A DNA stretch of 48,538 nt from Ignavibacteria bacterium (GCA_019694675.1 JAIBBK010000042.1:1-48538), one strand, 5' to 3'; positions 26,517 to 35,149 are shown, counted from the stretch's first letter. The notes: generated by a model from the letters alone, not told the origin. Program-made: numbers and translations.

Positions 26517-26916
26517 ATTCGTGGCTTAGATTTCCTGTTCTTGCAAAGAGCGTTTGCCACGAATACACGAATGAATGTGATCTCTTGTGCATTCCACTCA
26601 TATCGGTACTTTCAGAGATATTGTTCGTGCATTCGTGGCTGTGAGGTCCTTCTCCTGAAAAGAGCGTTTGCCACGAATACACGAATGAACGGGATCTGTT
26701 GTGCATTCCACTCATATCGGCACTTTCAGAGATATTGTTCGTGCATTCGTGGCTGAGAGATCCTTATTTTGCAAAGAGCGTTAGCCACGAATACACGAAT
26801 GAATGTGATCTCTTGTGCATTCCTCTCATATCGGCACTTTCAGAGATATTATTCGTGCATTCGTGGCTTAGATTTCCTGTTCTTGCAAAGAGCGTTTGCC
26901 ACGAATACACGAATGA
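26517..26916. repeat. Tandem array of an 84-bp palindromic-ended repeat (114-bp period)
   Basis: Three full 84-bp copies (26556-26639, 26670-26753, 26784-26867) lie between a right-end remnant (26517-26525) and a left-end remnant (26898-26916). Each copy starts with GCCACGAATACACGAAT and ends with the near-complement ATTCGTGCATTCGTGGC, so the ends form inverted repeats. Spacers are all 30 bp and similar to one another, giving a regular 114-bp tandem. Open frames through it are by-products of the repeat. Upstream of it (26399-26515) I see only a short CATTAGAAAT direct repeat. Confidence 0.9.
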
Positions 26917-26998
26917 GACAATTGGATTTCAGATTTTGGAGCACTCTGAGACATGGAATACTCAGTTTCTTTGTTTTTATGAAATTTTAGGCGTTTTT

Positions 26999-27313
26999 GC
27001 TGAGCGTCCGAAGTCTTTTGCTGAGCGTCCGAAGTCTTTTGCTGAGCGTCCGAAGTCTTTTGCTGAGCGTCCGAAGTCTTTTGCTGAACATTCAGACCCA
27101 TTTTCTGAACTTCAGGACACTATAGCAGAACGTCCGAACTCTTTAGCAGGATGTCCGAACTCTTTAGCAGAACGTCCGAACTCTTTAGCAGGCCGTCCGA
27201 ACTCTTTAGCAGAACGTCCGAACTCTTTAGCAGGCCGTCCGAACTCTTAAGCAGGCCGTCCGAACTCTTAAGCAGGCCGTCCGAACTTTTTAGCAGAACG
27301 TCCGAACTCTTTA
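26999..27313. repeat. 21-bp minisatellite, 15 units
   Basis: Fifteen head-to-tail 21-bp units. Units 1-4 are identical (type GCTGAGCGTCCGAAGTC plus TTTT), units 5-6 are diverged, and units 7-15 are of a second type (GCAGAACGTCCGAACTC plus TTTA, with a GCAGGCC variant). A partial unit follows at 27314. Since 21 is a multiple of three, open frames run through on both strands and read as heptapeptide repeats (AERPKSF, then AERPNSL), but stop codons appear within units on the + strand and no gene signals are seen. Confidence 0.92.
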
Positions 27314-27365
27314 GCAGAACTCAAGATCATATTTGAGATCATAATACATCGAAAAATTCCTGATC

Positions 27366-27443
27366 ATGGCTGATAACGCTCACAAAATTGCCCGCACAGA
27401 TATCGGCTAACGCAAAATGTGTATCGTCAACGAAGTTGTTGCC
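27366..27443 (-). pseudogene. Decayed copy of a dockerin C-terminus
   Basis: On the - strand this stretch reads 'GNNFVDDTHFALADICAGNF' followed by VSVISH, which lines up residue by residue with the end of the large FG-GAP protein ('GDSFVDGTDFLIADNNAGSF', then VSVVRP). Similarity is also plain at the DNA level. The upstream part of a dockerin is missing and unrelated repeat sequence precedes it. It is a remnant of a duplicated gene tail, about 110 bp beyond the intact gene's stop. Confidence 0.7.
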
Positions 27444-27477
27444 TTTGAAGCAAGTTACGGCATCCCCCCTCACCCCG

Positions 27478-27499
27478 GCCCTCTCCCAAAGGGAGAGGG
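27478..27499. repeat. REP-like palindrome (CCCTCTCCC/GGGAGAGGG)
   Basis: CCCTCTCCC and GGGAGAGGG pair around an AAA loop, with CCCTCACCCCGG on one side and a TTAGGGGTAAG-type flank on the other. This composite is one I know as a dispersed repeat from many bacterial genomes, where it is often mistranslated as 'SLSLWERAGVRG'. It sits between the dockerin remnant and the intact gene. Confidence 0.75.
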
Positions 27500-27518
27500 A
27501 GGTTAGGGGTAAGATAGG

Positions 27519-27553
27519 GGAGCAATTCTTAATTTCTAATCTTGAATTGCTCC
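27519..27553 (-). other. Hairpin directly after the FG-GAP protein stop
   Basis: GGAGCAATTC (27519-27528) and GAATTGCTCC (27544-27553) form a perfect 10-bp stem with a 15-base AT-rich loop, ending one base from the stop codon at 27554-27556. No T-run follows on the - strand, so it may protect the transcript end rather than act as a standard terminator. Confidence 0.6.
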
Positions 27554-30500
27554 TCATGGTCTAACAACCGACACAAAACTCCCCGCATTGTTATCCGCAA
27601 TCAAAAAGTCTGTTCCGTCAACGAAGCTGTCGCCGGAAAGGTCTGTGGCAACATATCCGGAGTTGAAGCCGGCTGCATCATTGTCAATTTCACTCAGATC
27701 ACTTGCATCAACTGTTCCGTCCTGATTCACATCTCCCGAATAAATCGCAAAGCGAATTGGAGAAACATCTGCCTGCATCAGGTTATTGCCGAATGCCTGC
27801 GATGCTGATGTCGTAAAGTTGTATGATACACTTCCGCCGTTAATGTTTACAGCAGACGCACTCCAGGTCTCAATTGAGTTTCTGTGCTTAAGTGTAAGAT
27901 AATAGTTGCCGGGCGGAACATAGATATCGTTGAATGTTGCAGTGAGATTTGCAGCACTTAGAATGCTTCTCGCTGAATCAACAACAGCAAACGGCGAAGT
28001 TGAACTTCTGATAAGCAGTGTCAATGTATCACTCATGCTCATATTGTTTGCAGCGGAATTGTAGAATCCCTGAATGACTACCGTAATTGTTATTGCTGAC
28101 TGACTGAATGGAGAAACATTCACGGAGTCCGATAACGGACTGTAGTTGCCGTGTATGTCAACTGCCGCTACGGAATAGCTTAATGCAGATTCTCCGGGCG
28201 GATCATCATCTTCAAAAGAACTTGTAAGAGAGAGACCGATCTCGCTGCCGTCTCTGAATATTGCATAGTGGTGAAGATCACTTTCCGTGTTGTTATCCCA
28301 GTTCAGTTGAATTGATGTGCCTGAGATTGATGCCATTAGTCCTGTTGGCTGAGATGGTGAAAGATTATCAACACTGTATCCTGACATGATATTCGATCTG
28401 AAGAATTGATTTGCATTGGATGTCAGCGCAGTTATCCGGAAGAAGACTGTACCGGAGTTGTTTGTCATTGAGTCTGACTGTGTAGCCGCATTATATGTAT
28501 AGGAGAGATTCTTGGTCGCGGGAATTGTAGCTATACTCTGCCACGAAAATCCTGTTAATCCCGGAGGAAGGCTCTTTTCAATCAGGTATCCGGTGATGAT
28601 GTTCTGACCATTTATATCATAGCCGCTTCTCATCCATTTCACGGCAGCAAATCCCCCCTGATCGAAAGGCACATCTTTGACTGATACTATGCCCGGTTCA
28701 GATGCCGGAGAAGATGACATGTACAGGAATGCTCTTCCGGCAGCCGGTCCTCCGGATTCATCCTGCATTGCTCCGGCAATGTAATCTGAGAATCCGTCTC
28801 CGTTTACATCACCCGCAGAAGATACAGAATTACCAAGATTACTGTTCAGGAATTCACCGGTCATAATGATATCGGCAGTATTGTTTATTGATGAACTGCC
28901 AAAATAGATATAAGTTCTTCCTGCGTTAGACTCAACAGGATCATTAAAGGGAGCTCCGATAATTATATCCGAGTATCCGTCTCTATTCACATCACCGGCA
29001 TCTGATACAGAATAACCGAATGCATCCTGATTCATTTCTCCCGTAAAAGTTGCATCAGCATTCTCATCCATAATAATTCCTCCGAGATAGAGATATGCCC
29101 TGCCTTTATTATATGCATCCGGATATCCGTAGGCACCTACCACAACGTCCGAGTATCCATCCTTATTCACATCCCCTGCGCCGGAAACAGAGAAACCGAA
29201 CCTATCATAATTTTGCACGCCTGTAATAGATACATCCGGATTGTTTGCAATAGTGACTCCGCCGAAATAAACAAACGCGGCTCCCTTCAAGTCATAATTG
29301 TAAGCCCCAATTACCAGATCACCGTATCCGTCTCCGTTCACGTCACCGGCAGATGATACAGAAGTTCCAAACAGATCATTATTGCTCAATCCTTCATTGA
29401 GAAGAATGTCAGCGGTATTATTCATTATGGCTCCTCCGAAATATACATACGCCCTTCCTTCGTTTCCTCCTCCTGCATCGTTGCCGGGTGCGCCAATTAT
29501 GATATCAGGATATCCGTCTGCATTTACATCACCCGCATCTGAAACCGAAGATCCGAAGTTATCATCGGCTGCCGCGCCCGTAAAAATGACATCCGCAACA
29601 CTGTTCATTGCAGCACCGCCGAAATACAGGTATGCTCTTCCGGCATTGCTTCCTCCGGCATCATTGTATAGGGCGCCGACAATCACGTCGTCATAGCCGT
29701 CACCGTTCACATCACCTGTGCCGGAGACAGACCATCCAAAATTATCTCCCGCTGCTGCGCCGGTAAGTGTAACTTCGGGAGTGTTATCGGGAACTGTTCC
29801 GCCAAAGTGTATATAAGCAATCCCCCTGGCCGAGTTATTTCCGATCGCTCCTATTATCACATCAGAGTAACCGTCACCATTTACATCTCCCGCATCAGAA
29901 ACCGAAAAGCCAAGGAAATCCGAAGTTGCTCCGGTGTAAACCTCATCTTCAATATCAGTACCCGATAGCGAGTTGATATACAGATATGCTCTTCCTGCAT
30001 CTGTTCCGCCTGCATCGTTATTAACTGCGCCGATAATGATCTCAGAAAATCCGTCACCGTTCACATCGCCTGCTGCTGAGACAGAGATCCCGAAATTGTC
30101 GTTGGCAGCATCGCCGCTGAAGATTGCATCAGTAATATTATCTAAGCTCATCCCTCCCGTGTGTAAATAAGCTCTGCCGGCGGAAGATCCGGCTTCATCA
30201 TTTCCAAATGCTCCTGCAATTACATCTGAATATCCGTCACCGTTTATGTCGCCGGCAGTTGAAACAGAATGTCCAAGATTGTCTCCCGCGGCAGCACCGG
30301 TAATAGTGATATCTGCAGTGTTGTCCATTGCAGCTCCACCCAGGAAAACATAAGCTCTTCCTGCTTCATTTCCTGCAGCATCATTGAATGGAGCGCCGGC
30401 AATGATGTCAGAGAAACCGTCGCCGTTGATGTCTCCTGCTGATGACACAGAATGTCCGAAGAAGTCATTTGCTGAAGCTCCGTTCAAAACAACGTCGGCA

Positions 30501-31393
30501 ACGCCATTCAACGCAACTCCTCCGAAATAGACATAAGCTCTTCCCGCATTCGCTGCGAATCCATCATTCATTATTGCTCCCGCAACAACATCACTGAATC
30601 CGTCACCATTCACATCACCTGCATACGAAACAGAGAATCCGAAATTGTCTCCGGCTGCTGCGCCGGTTAGTGTGACATCTGCAACATTGTTCATGTTTGA
30701 TCCGCCAAGATATATGTAAGCTCTTCCCGCACCTGCTCCTCCGGCATTGTTCAGATGTGCGCCAACGATAACATCCGAGAATCCGTCGCCGTTAAAATCT
30801 CCTGCTGTTGAAACTGAAAAGCCAAATGAGTTATCTGCAGCCAGACCGGTGAGCGTAACATCTGCCGTGTTATTCATAATATCTCCTCCGAAAAATATAT
30901 AAGCTCTGCCGGCATTACTTCCACCCGCATCATTTAAATGAGCTCCTACTATTACATCACCGTACCCGTCACCGTTGACATCACCTGCTTTTGAAACAGA
31001 GTATCCGAAATTGTCATTTGCCGCGGCGCCGGTGAGTATGACATCTGCGACGCTGTTGATTATCGGCCCCCCGAAATAGATGTATGCTCTTCCCGCATCG
31101 GAACCTCCGGCATTATTAAGAGGCGCACCTGCTATTATGTCTTCGTAACCGTCTCCGTTCACATCTCCGGCAGAAGATACGGATTGGCCGAAGTTGTCAT
31201 TAGCATTTGCGCCCGTGAAAAATCTCTCCTGAATTGCATCTGTTTCAGTTGAGTCAAAGTATGATTTACTTAAGTTGAAAATACCTTTTGAGCCAACGCC
31301 GTCATTGGCAACTGCATCACTGTTGATCATTGCACATGCCAAAAGAATGATCATCAGCAATGCGGACGAAAGAATGAAATGAATCTTTTTCAT
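27554..31393 (-). CDS. Secreted FG-GAP (integrin alpha-like) repeat protein with dockerin C-terminus
   Basis: A 1279-residue secreted protein. The ATG at 31393 gives a signal peptide ('MKKIHFILSSALLMIILLAC', with possible cuts after AVA or a weak lipobox at the Cys). Fourteen FG-GAP repeats of about 60 residues follow, each with a calcium-loop core like 'AGDVNGDGYSDVIVGA' and a 'GRAYIYFGG' strand; fourteen could fold as two seven-bladed propellers. Next come an Fn3-like section (about 960-1140), a carbohydrate-module-like strand region, and a type I dockerin (1218-1279) with two calcium loops ('DVNQDGTVDASD' and 'DLSGDSFVDGTD'). There is no type IX secretion sorting tail. It is probably a surface or extracellular binding protein. 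It has its own promoter upstream. Confidence 0.88.
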   Translation of the reverse strand: MKKIHFILSSALLMIILLACAMINSDAVANDGVGSKGIFNLSKSYFDSTETDAIQERFFTGANANDNFGQSVSSAGDVNGDGYEDIIAGAPLNNAGGSDAGRAYIYFGGPIINSVADVILTGAAANDNFGYSVSKAGDVNGDGYGDVIVGAHLNDAGGSNAGRAYIFFGGDIMNNTADVTLTGLAADNSFGFSVSTAGDFNGDGFSDVIVGAHLNNAGGAGAGRAYIYLGGSNMNNVADVTLTGAAAGDNFGFSVSYAGDVNGDGFSDVVAGAIMNDGFAANAGRAYVYFGGVALNGVADVVLNGASANDFFGHSVSSAGDINGDGFSDIIAGAPFNDAAGNEAGRAYVFLGGAAMDNTADITITGAAAGDNLGHSVSTAGDINGDGYSDVIAGAFGNDEAGSSAGRAYLHTGGMSLDNITDAIFSGDAANDNFGISVSAAGDVNGDGFSEIIIGAVNNDAGGTDAGRAYLYINSLSGTDIEDEVYTGATSDFLGFSVSDAGDVNGDGYSDVIIGAIGNNSARGIAYIHFGGTVPDNTPEVTLTGAAAGDNFGWSVSGTGDVNGDGYDDVIVGALYNDAGGSNAGRAYLYFGGAAMNSVADVIFTGAAADDNFGSSVSDAGDVNADGYPDIIIGAPGNDAGGGNEGRAYVYFGGAIMNNTADILLNEGLSNNDLFGTSVSSAGDVNGDGYGDLVIGAYNYDLKGAAFVYFGGVTIANNPDVSITGVQNYDRFGFSVSGAGDVNKDGYSDVVVGAYGYPDAYNKGRAYLYLGGIIMDENADATFTGEMNQDAFGYSVSDAGDVNRDGYSDIIIGAPFNDPVESNAGRTYIYFGSSSINNTADIIMTGEFLNSNLGNSVSSAGDVNGDGFSDYIAGAMQDESGGPAAGRAFLYMSSSPASEPGIVSVKDVPFDQGGFAAVKWMRSGYDINGQNIITGYLIEKSLPPGLTGFSWQSIATIPATKNLSYTYNAATQSDSMTNNSGTVFFRITALTSNANQFFRSNIMSGYSVDNLSPSQPTGLMASISGTSIQLNWDNNTESDLHHYAIFRDGSEIGLSLTSSFEDDDPPGESALSYSVAAVDIHGNYSPLSDSVNVSPFSQSAITITVVIQGFYNSAANNMSMSDTLTLLIRSSTSPFAVVDSARSILSAANLTATFNDIYVPPGNYYLTLKHRNSIETWSASAVNINGGSVSYNFTTSASQAFGNNLMQADVSPIRFAIYSGDVNQDGTVDASDLSEIDNDAAGFNSGYVATDLSGDSFVDGTDFLIADNNAGSFVSVVRP

Positions 31394-31494
31394 TTTGATT
31401 GTGTGGTTTTTAATTTTGTCCGGTGAATGATCTGATAATGCCGCAATCGGGCGGGAGTTCAGATGTTCTGCCGGAGCTTCTGAATAAATGTTCA

Positions 31495-31526
31495 CAAAAA
31501 TATTCCCTCATCTCCGGCAACCCAAA
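31495..31526 (-). promoter_or_regulatory. Bacteroidetes-type promoter of the FG-GAP protein gene
   Basis: On the - strand TTTG (31523-31526), 20 bases, then TATTTTTG (31495-31502), a perfect match to TTTG-N19-21-TAnnTTTG. It predicts a start near 31488 and a leader of about 95 bases before the ATG at 31393. Confidence 0.6.
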
Positions 31527-31646
31527 GAAAAGATTTTAAAAAAGTAACCTGCATTTTCTTTTGTCAATACATAGTTTGACCAAAAATCTCTCAAAATTCT
31601 TTCAGATTGAAAGTTTTTCTTTACATAACGGTAATCCCTGTTCAAA

Positions 31647-33116
31647 GTGAATAAAAGCAGATTAGTTCTTACTCTGAAGTCATTCACTCCCGAAGAGCTA
31701 AAACGGCTCGGCGAATTTCTTAACTCACCTTACTTCAACAAGAGCAAGACGCTTGTTAAATTTTACATGGAGTTGAAGAAAGGATATCCCGATTTTTCTG
31801 AAGAGAAGATCACTAAGGAAATTCTTTACAGGAAGCTGTTCGGAGAAAAGGAATACAATGAACAAGTAATGAAGAATCTCATATCTGATCTTAACAGATT
31901 GTGCAGGGATTTTCTGACTGTGGAAATAACACGGGCGGATTCATTTGAGAACAGATTGAATTTCCTCAGGCAGATGATCATGAGAAAGACTGATCCGGTA
32001 TTCTTCAGCGAATTGAAGAATTTTGAAACAGAGCTGAAGAAGACCTCGGAGATATCCGAAAGAAATTTTTATTACCTCTATCAACTTGAAGAAGCTAAGA
32101 TCAGTTTTCATCTTGAAAGAAATCAGCAGCCGCTTGTGTTTGACAAAGTGCTGCGATCTGGAGAGTACCTGATACTCTTCTTTCTGCTTCATCTGACCAA
32201 GACCATCTCGAATCTGAATGTGAACAAACAGTCATTCAACGCAATCTACGAAACCAATCTTCCCGATGTCTTCTTCAGCAACATTCAAATGGAGAAGGTG
32301 ATTGACTACATGAAGGAGAATAAGATCGAGTATTCGTACCTCGCAGAGTTGTATTACTACAGGGTTATCTGCAACACTCATCCGTTTGACGAAGAATATT
32401 ATTTCAGATTCAAAAAGCTGCTGATGGAGAGTCTGGAAAAGCTTAGCAGGATAGAAGTTTACGGACTGTTCAATGCGCTTGAGACTTTTTGCATGAGGAA
32501 GATCAATACCGGAGAGATCAAGTTTATAAATGAACTCTTTGAGATCTTCAGCAAAGAGATAGACAACGGTTTCTACAAATATTCCGAAACATCTCCGGTC
32601 ACTACGATGAAGTTCAGGAATACATATCTTTCTGCATTGACGCTGAAGAAATTTGAGTGGGTTGAGAATTTCATTGAGCAGTTCAGCAAAGATCTCGTCC
32701 AGCCTGACAGAGATGCAATAATAAGAATTGCCCGCGCACAGATTGAGTTTGAAAGAGGAAATTTTGAAAAGGTACTGGAAGGACTTGCTGATGTAAGTTC
32801 GGATTTGTTCTATCTCAAAATCGACATTCGGAACCTTACGCTGATGTCATACTACGAATTGAACTATACAGAGTCAGTGCTTTCGGGAATAGATTCTTAC
32901 CGTCATTTTCTCATGGGCAACAGATCACTTACCGATGTATTCAGAGAAAGTCACTTAAGATTCATCAATGCATTGGGATCTCTGATCCAGATCAAAGAGA
33001 AGCGCAAAGCGGAAAAACTAGATGAACTCATCTTGAAACTGAATCCGTACAGGACAGAGAGGAGAATCCGGTGGCTGATTGAGAAGATAGAAGATGAGTT
33101 GAGAGGTGAGAGTTGA
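31647..33116 (+). CDS. Uncharacterised all-helical protein
   Basis: A 489-residue protein of unknown function, with no signal peptide or clear membrane segment, so probably cytoplasmic. It opens with 'LKSFTPEELKRLGEFLNSPY' then FNKS, a motif I associate with an uncharacterised family in Bacteroidota and Ignavibacteria. The rest is rich in Leu, Glu, Lys, Tyr and Phe and seems to be built of helical pairs, as in TPR-like scaffolds ('ELYYYRVICNTHPFDEEYYF', 'LTLKKFEWVENFIEQFSKDL'). The start is GTG at 31647. The last codons run into a 7-bp microsatellite, so the extreme C-terminus (about GES) is set by the repeat. It is divergent from the FG-GAP protein gene and shares its 253-bp upstream gap. 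Confidence 0.8.
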   Translation: MNKSRLVLTLKSFTPEELKRLGEFLNSPYFNKSKTLVKFYMELKKGYPDFSEEKITKEILYRKLFGEKEYNEQVMKNLISDLNRLCRDFLTVEITRADSFENRLNFLRQMIMRKTDPVFFSELKNFETELKKTSEISERNFYYLYQLEEAKISFHLERNQQPLVFDKVLRSGEYLILFFLLHLTKTISNLNVNKQSFNAIYETNLPDVFFSNIQMEKVIDYMKENKIEYSYLAELYYYRVICNTHPFDEEYYFRFKKLLMESLEKLSRIEVYGLFNALETFCMRKINTGEIKFINELFEIFSKEIDNGFYKYSETSPVTTMKFRNTYLSALTLKKFEWVENFIEQFSKDLVQPDRDAIIRIARAQIEFERGNFEKVLEGLADVSSDLFYLKIDIRNLTLMSYYELNYTESVLSGIDSYRHFLMGNRSLTDVFRESHLRFINALGSLIQIKEKRKAEKLDELILKLNPYRTERRIRWLIEKIEDELRGES

Positions 33117-33180
33117 GAGTTGAGAGTTGTGAGGTGAGAGTTGAGAGGTGAGAGTTGAGAGGTGAGAATTGAGAGTTCAG
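33096..33180. repeat. Microsatellite of 7-bp GAGAGTT-type units
   Basis: About 85 bp of imperfect 7-bp repeats (GAGAGTT, GAGAGGT, GTGAGAG) begin inside the last codons of the 489-residue protein and continue past its stop. Downstream to 33295 lie a CCACG/CGTGG hairpin (33200-33217) and other low-complexity sequence that looks like fragments of dispersed repeats; no gene is seen there. Confidence 0.85.
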
Positions 33181-33295
33181 ATGTGCCCTCACACTTAGAC
33201 CACGATTAAAACCGTGGGATGAGATTGGGAAACATTCTACGGATGAGAAGTTTTCGCAAACTTCCTCAGGATGGCAAAGAACAAGTGTCCGTTTG

Positions 33296-33748
33296 CGGAT
33301 TGACGACCATTCCTTTCACTGCAAGTCGGTAATGACTGTCAAAGTGAGCCTCTTCTTTTTTTGGAAGAGCTTTTGGCCACGAATACACGAATAACTTCTT
33401 CCGATGTATTGAATTCAAAAGAATGCACAACTGATCTTATTCATTCGTGCATTCGTGGCGAATGCCCCTTAATTGCGGATGAACGACATTTTATTTCATT
33501 ACAGGCAGGTAATGACTGTCAAAGCGAGTCTAATTCTTTCTTCGGAAGAGCTATTAGCAACGAATTCACGAATAACTTCTTCCGATGTATTGAATTCAAA
33601 AGAATGCACAACTGATCTTATTCATTCGTGCATTCGTGGCATATGTTCCTTAATTGCGGATGAACGACCTGTCTATTTCATTGCAAGCAGGTAATGACTG
33701 TGAAAGTGAGCCTCTTCTTTTTCGGAAGAGCTTTTGGCCACGAATAAA
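33296..33748. repeat. Second array of the 84-bp palindromic-ended repeat (about 181-bp period), opposite orientation
   Basis: A unit of about 181 bp occurs two and a half times. Each holds an 84-bp element (33376-33459 and 33557-33640; a cut third copy from 33737) with the same GCCACGAATACACGAAT and ATTCGTGCATTCGTGGC ends. The interior matches the 26.5-kb array only when reverse-complemented (shared pattern GAAT-GATC-TTGTGCATTC), so the family lies here in the opposite direction. Flanks of 96-97 bp include a TAATGACTGT-AAAG motif repeated at 33330, 33510 and 33692. The last copy ends at the stop of the Yip1-family gene. Confidence 0.88.
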
Positions 33749-34501
33749 CTATATGAACGAGAATACGACAGCATATACAATGAATATCCCGAACACTATG
33801 CCCGCGGACTTTGCAAATGAAATTCGAGCGATCTTGCTCAGCCCGATTGCAACCAGTAAATAGAACCAGATCTGGAATATATCTATCTTGGACAGAAGCG
33901 AGAACATCTGCGCACCGACACTTTCTTCACTGAAAAGAATTCCAAGCCCCACTCCTGTAACACGGCCCATCAGAATCGAAATGACTATGCCAATCACATT
34001 GCCAATTGCTCCAACCACCATAGCAAGCCCAACTACATTGAGAACATTCCCGAAATCAAAATTCGCCCTGCTTATCTTGAGAACCACCATATATATCACG
34101 CTGAGTATGAACAATATCAGGAACGGTCCGACCACTGCGCCGCCAAAGCCGGCAATCTTGAAAAAGGAACTTTCCGGATTGATGCTGTCAAGCGCTTTGT
34201 CCGCTTCCTCACGCGTCATCTTGCCTTCCTTCACGTTCTTATCAAAATCGGCTTCCAGTTTTGACTTCTGCTTATCCATTACGCTTTGCACAAGCTCGGC
34301 ATCTCCCATGAAAAGGAATGTGGATATGAGCGACAATGCCACGGTGATAAGCACAGGCACAAGCCAGTAGTTCCTTCGCGGAGTTGCCGCAATAGTTTCA
34401 AACGTTTCCGACGGCTCCATTAATGTGCCGGATATGGCTTCCCCCACGGAAAGCTGAACCGGTGTGTTTTCTTCCTGAGTTACCGGATTTTCTTCATTCA
34501 T
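33749..34501 (-). CDS. Yip1-family integral membrane protein
   Basis: A 250-residue membrane protein of the Yip1 type. A soluble acidic N-terminus (1-40) is followed by one helix (about 45-65), a charged soluble loop (70-110, 'KSKLEADFDKNVKEGKMTRE'), then four helices to the C-terminus. 'PSETFETIAATPRRNYWLVP' is typical of bacterial Yip1-domain proteins. Their function in bacteria is not known. It is 63 bp downstream of nadD on the same strand, and the stop codon directly abuts the cut copy of the 84-bp repeat. Confidence 0.8.
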   Translation of the reverse strand: MNEENPVTQEENTPVQLSVGEAISGTLMEPSETFETIAATPRRNYWLVPVLITVALSLISTFLFMGDAELVQSVMDKQKSKLEADFDKNVKEGKMTREEADKALDSINPESSFFKIAGFGGAVVGPFLILFILSVIYMVVLKISRANFDFGNVLNVVGLAMVVGAIGNVIGIVISILMGRVTGVGLGILFSEESVGAQMFSLLSKIDIFQIWFYLLVAIGLSKIARISFAKSAGIVFGIFIVYAVVFSFI

Positions 34502-34564
34502 ATGATTTGTCCTTTTGGTTTTGGGTTGACGAATTCAGGATCGGATACCGGACATCCGCTCCTG

Positions 34565-35149
34565 TTATTTGTACAGGCCGTGTTCCCTGATGTAGTTCAG
34601 AACAGCTTCATCTGTCATATATTTCACCGATCTTCCCTGCGCAATTCTGTTTCTTATCTCCGAAGAGGATATCTCAAGCTGAGGAATATTCACAGTCAGG
34701 GACCGTGACAGAAACTTTTCATCGGCATCAGAAATGTCTGCACCCGGCCTCAGCATTACTGCAACTTCAGCGAGCTCAAACAATCTTTCAGGTTCTTTCC
34801 ATTTGGGAAGCTGAATCAGATTGTCCGCGCCTATCAGCAGGCAAAGCTCAGCCTCTTTGCCGGTCTCGATCCTCAATTTCTGAAGAGTGTCAACCGTATA
34901 GTTCTTTTCATCAGCACCGACCGCTTCAATATCACTTACCCTGAAATTCTCATCACCCCCGAATGCAAGCCGGGTCATAGCCAGCCTGTGATGAGCATCA
35001 GCGGACTCTTTCAGCGGATGATTTCCGGCAGGTATGACTATGATCAGATCAAGCCCGAGTTCATCACGGCAGAATTCTGCGGCGATCTTGTGTGCAATAT
35101 GCGGAGGGTTGAATGATCCTCCGAACACTCCGATCTTCTTTGGCTGCAT
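34565..35149 (-). CDS. nadD: Nicotinate-nucleotide adenylyltransferase
   Basis: A 194-residue nucleotidyltransferase that makes deamido-NAD from nicotinate mononucleotide and ATP. The ATP-binding motifs are present: 'GVFGGSFNPPHIAHKIAA' (the GxFxPxH type) and 'LEISSSEIRNRIAQGRSVKY' near the C-terminus (the ISSxxIR type). I took the ATG at 35149, just before 'QPKKIGVFGG'; a TTG at 35167 would add six residues. It follows the glycosyltransferase genes by 87 bp. Confidence 0.95.
   Translation of the reverse strand: MQPKKIGVFGGSFNPPHIAHKIAAEFCRDELGLDLIIVIPAGNHPLKESADAHHRLAMTRLAFGGDENFRVSDIEAVGADEKNYTVDTLQKLRIETGKEAELCLLIGADNLIQLPKWKEPERLFELAEVAVMLRPGADISDADEKFLSRSLTVNIPQLEISSSEIRNRIAQGRSVKYMTDEAVLNYIREHGLYK

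Noticed and set aside
26517..26916. Regular 84/30-bp spacing as a possible CRISPR array
   Set aside because: The spacers are similar to each other, the repeat is far too long, and no cas genes are nearby. It is a 114-bp tandem duplication.
26481..27250. Open frames of 70-180 codons through the repeats at 26.5-27.25 kb
   Set aside because: They exist on both strands because the repeat units avoid stops. They have no ribosome site, the peptides are repeat translations, and the frames end inside units.
27339..27557. A 72-codon gene on the - strand
   Set aside because: It starts in the hairpin of the next gene and runs through the REP-like palindrome (SLSLWERAGVRG). Only its end is protein-derived, as a dockerin remnant.
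31200..31393. FG-GAP protein as a lipoprotein
   Set aside because: The LLAC sequence in the signal peptide is a poor lipobox (Leu at -2), and an AVA cut site follows. I leave it as a secreted protein with the lipoprotein option noted.
33361..33694. Open frames of 73-84 codons in the second repeat array
   Set aside because: They are translations of the 181-bp repeat, overlap one another in different frames, and have no gene signals.
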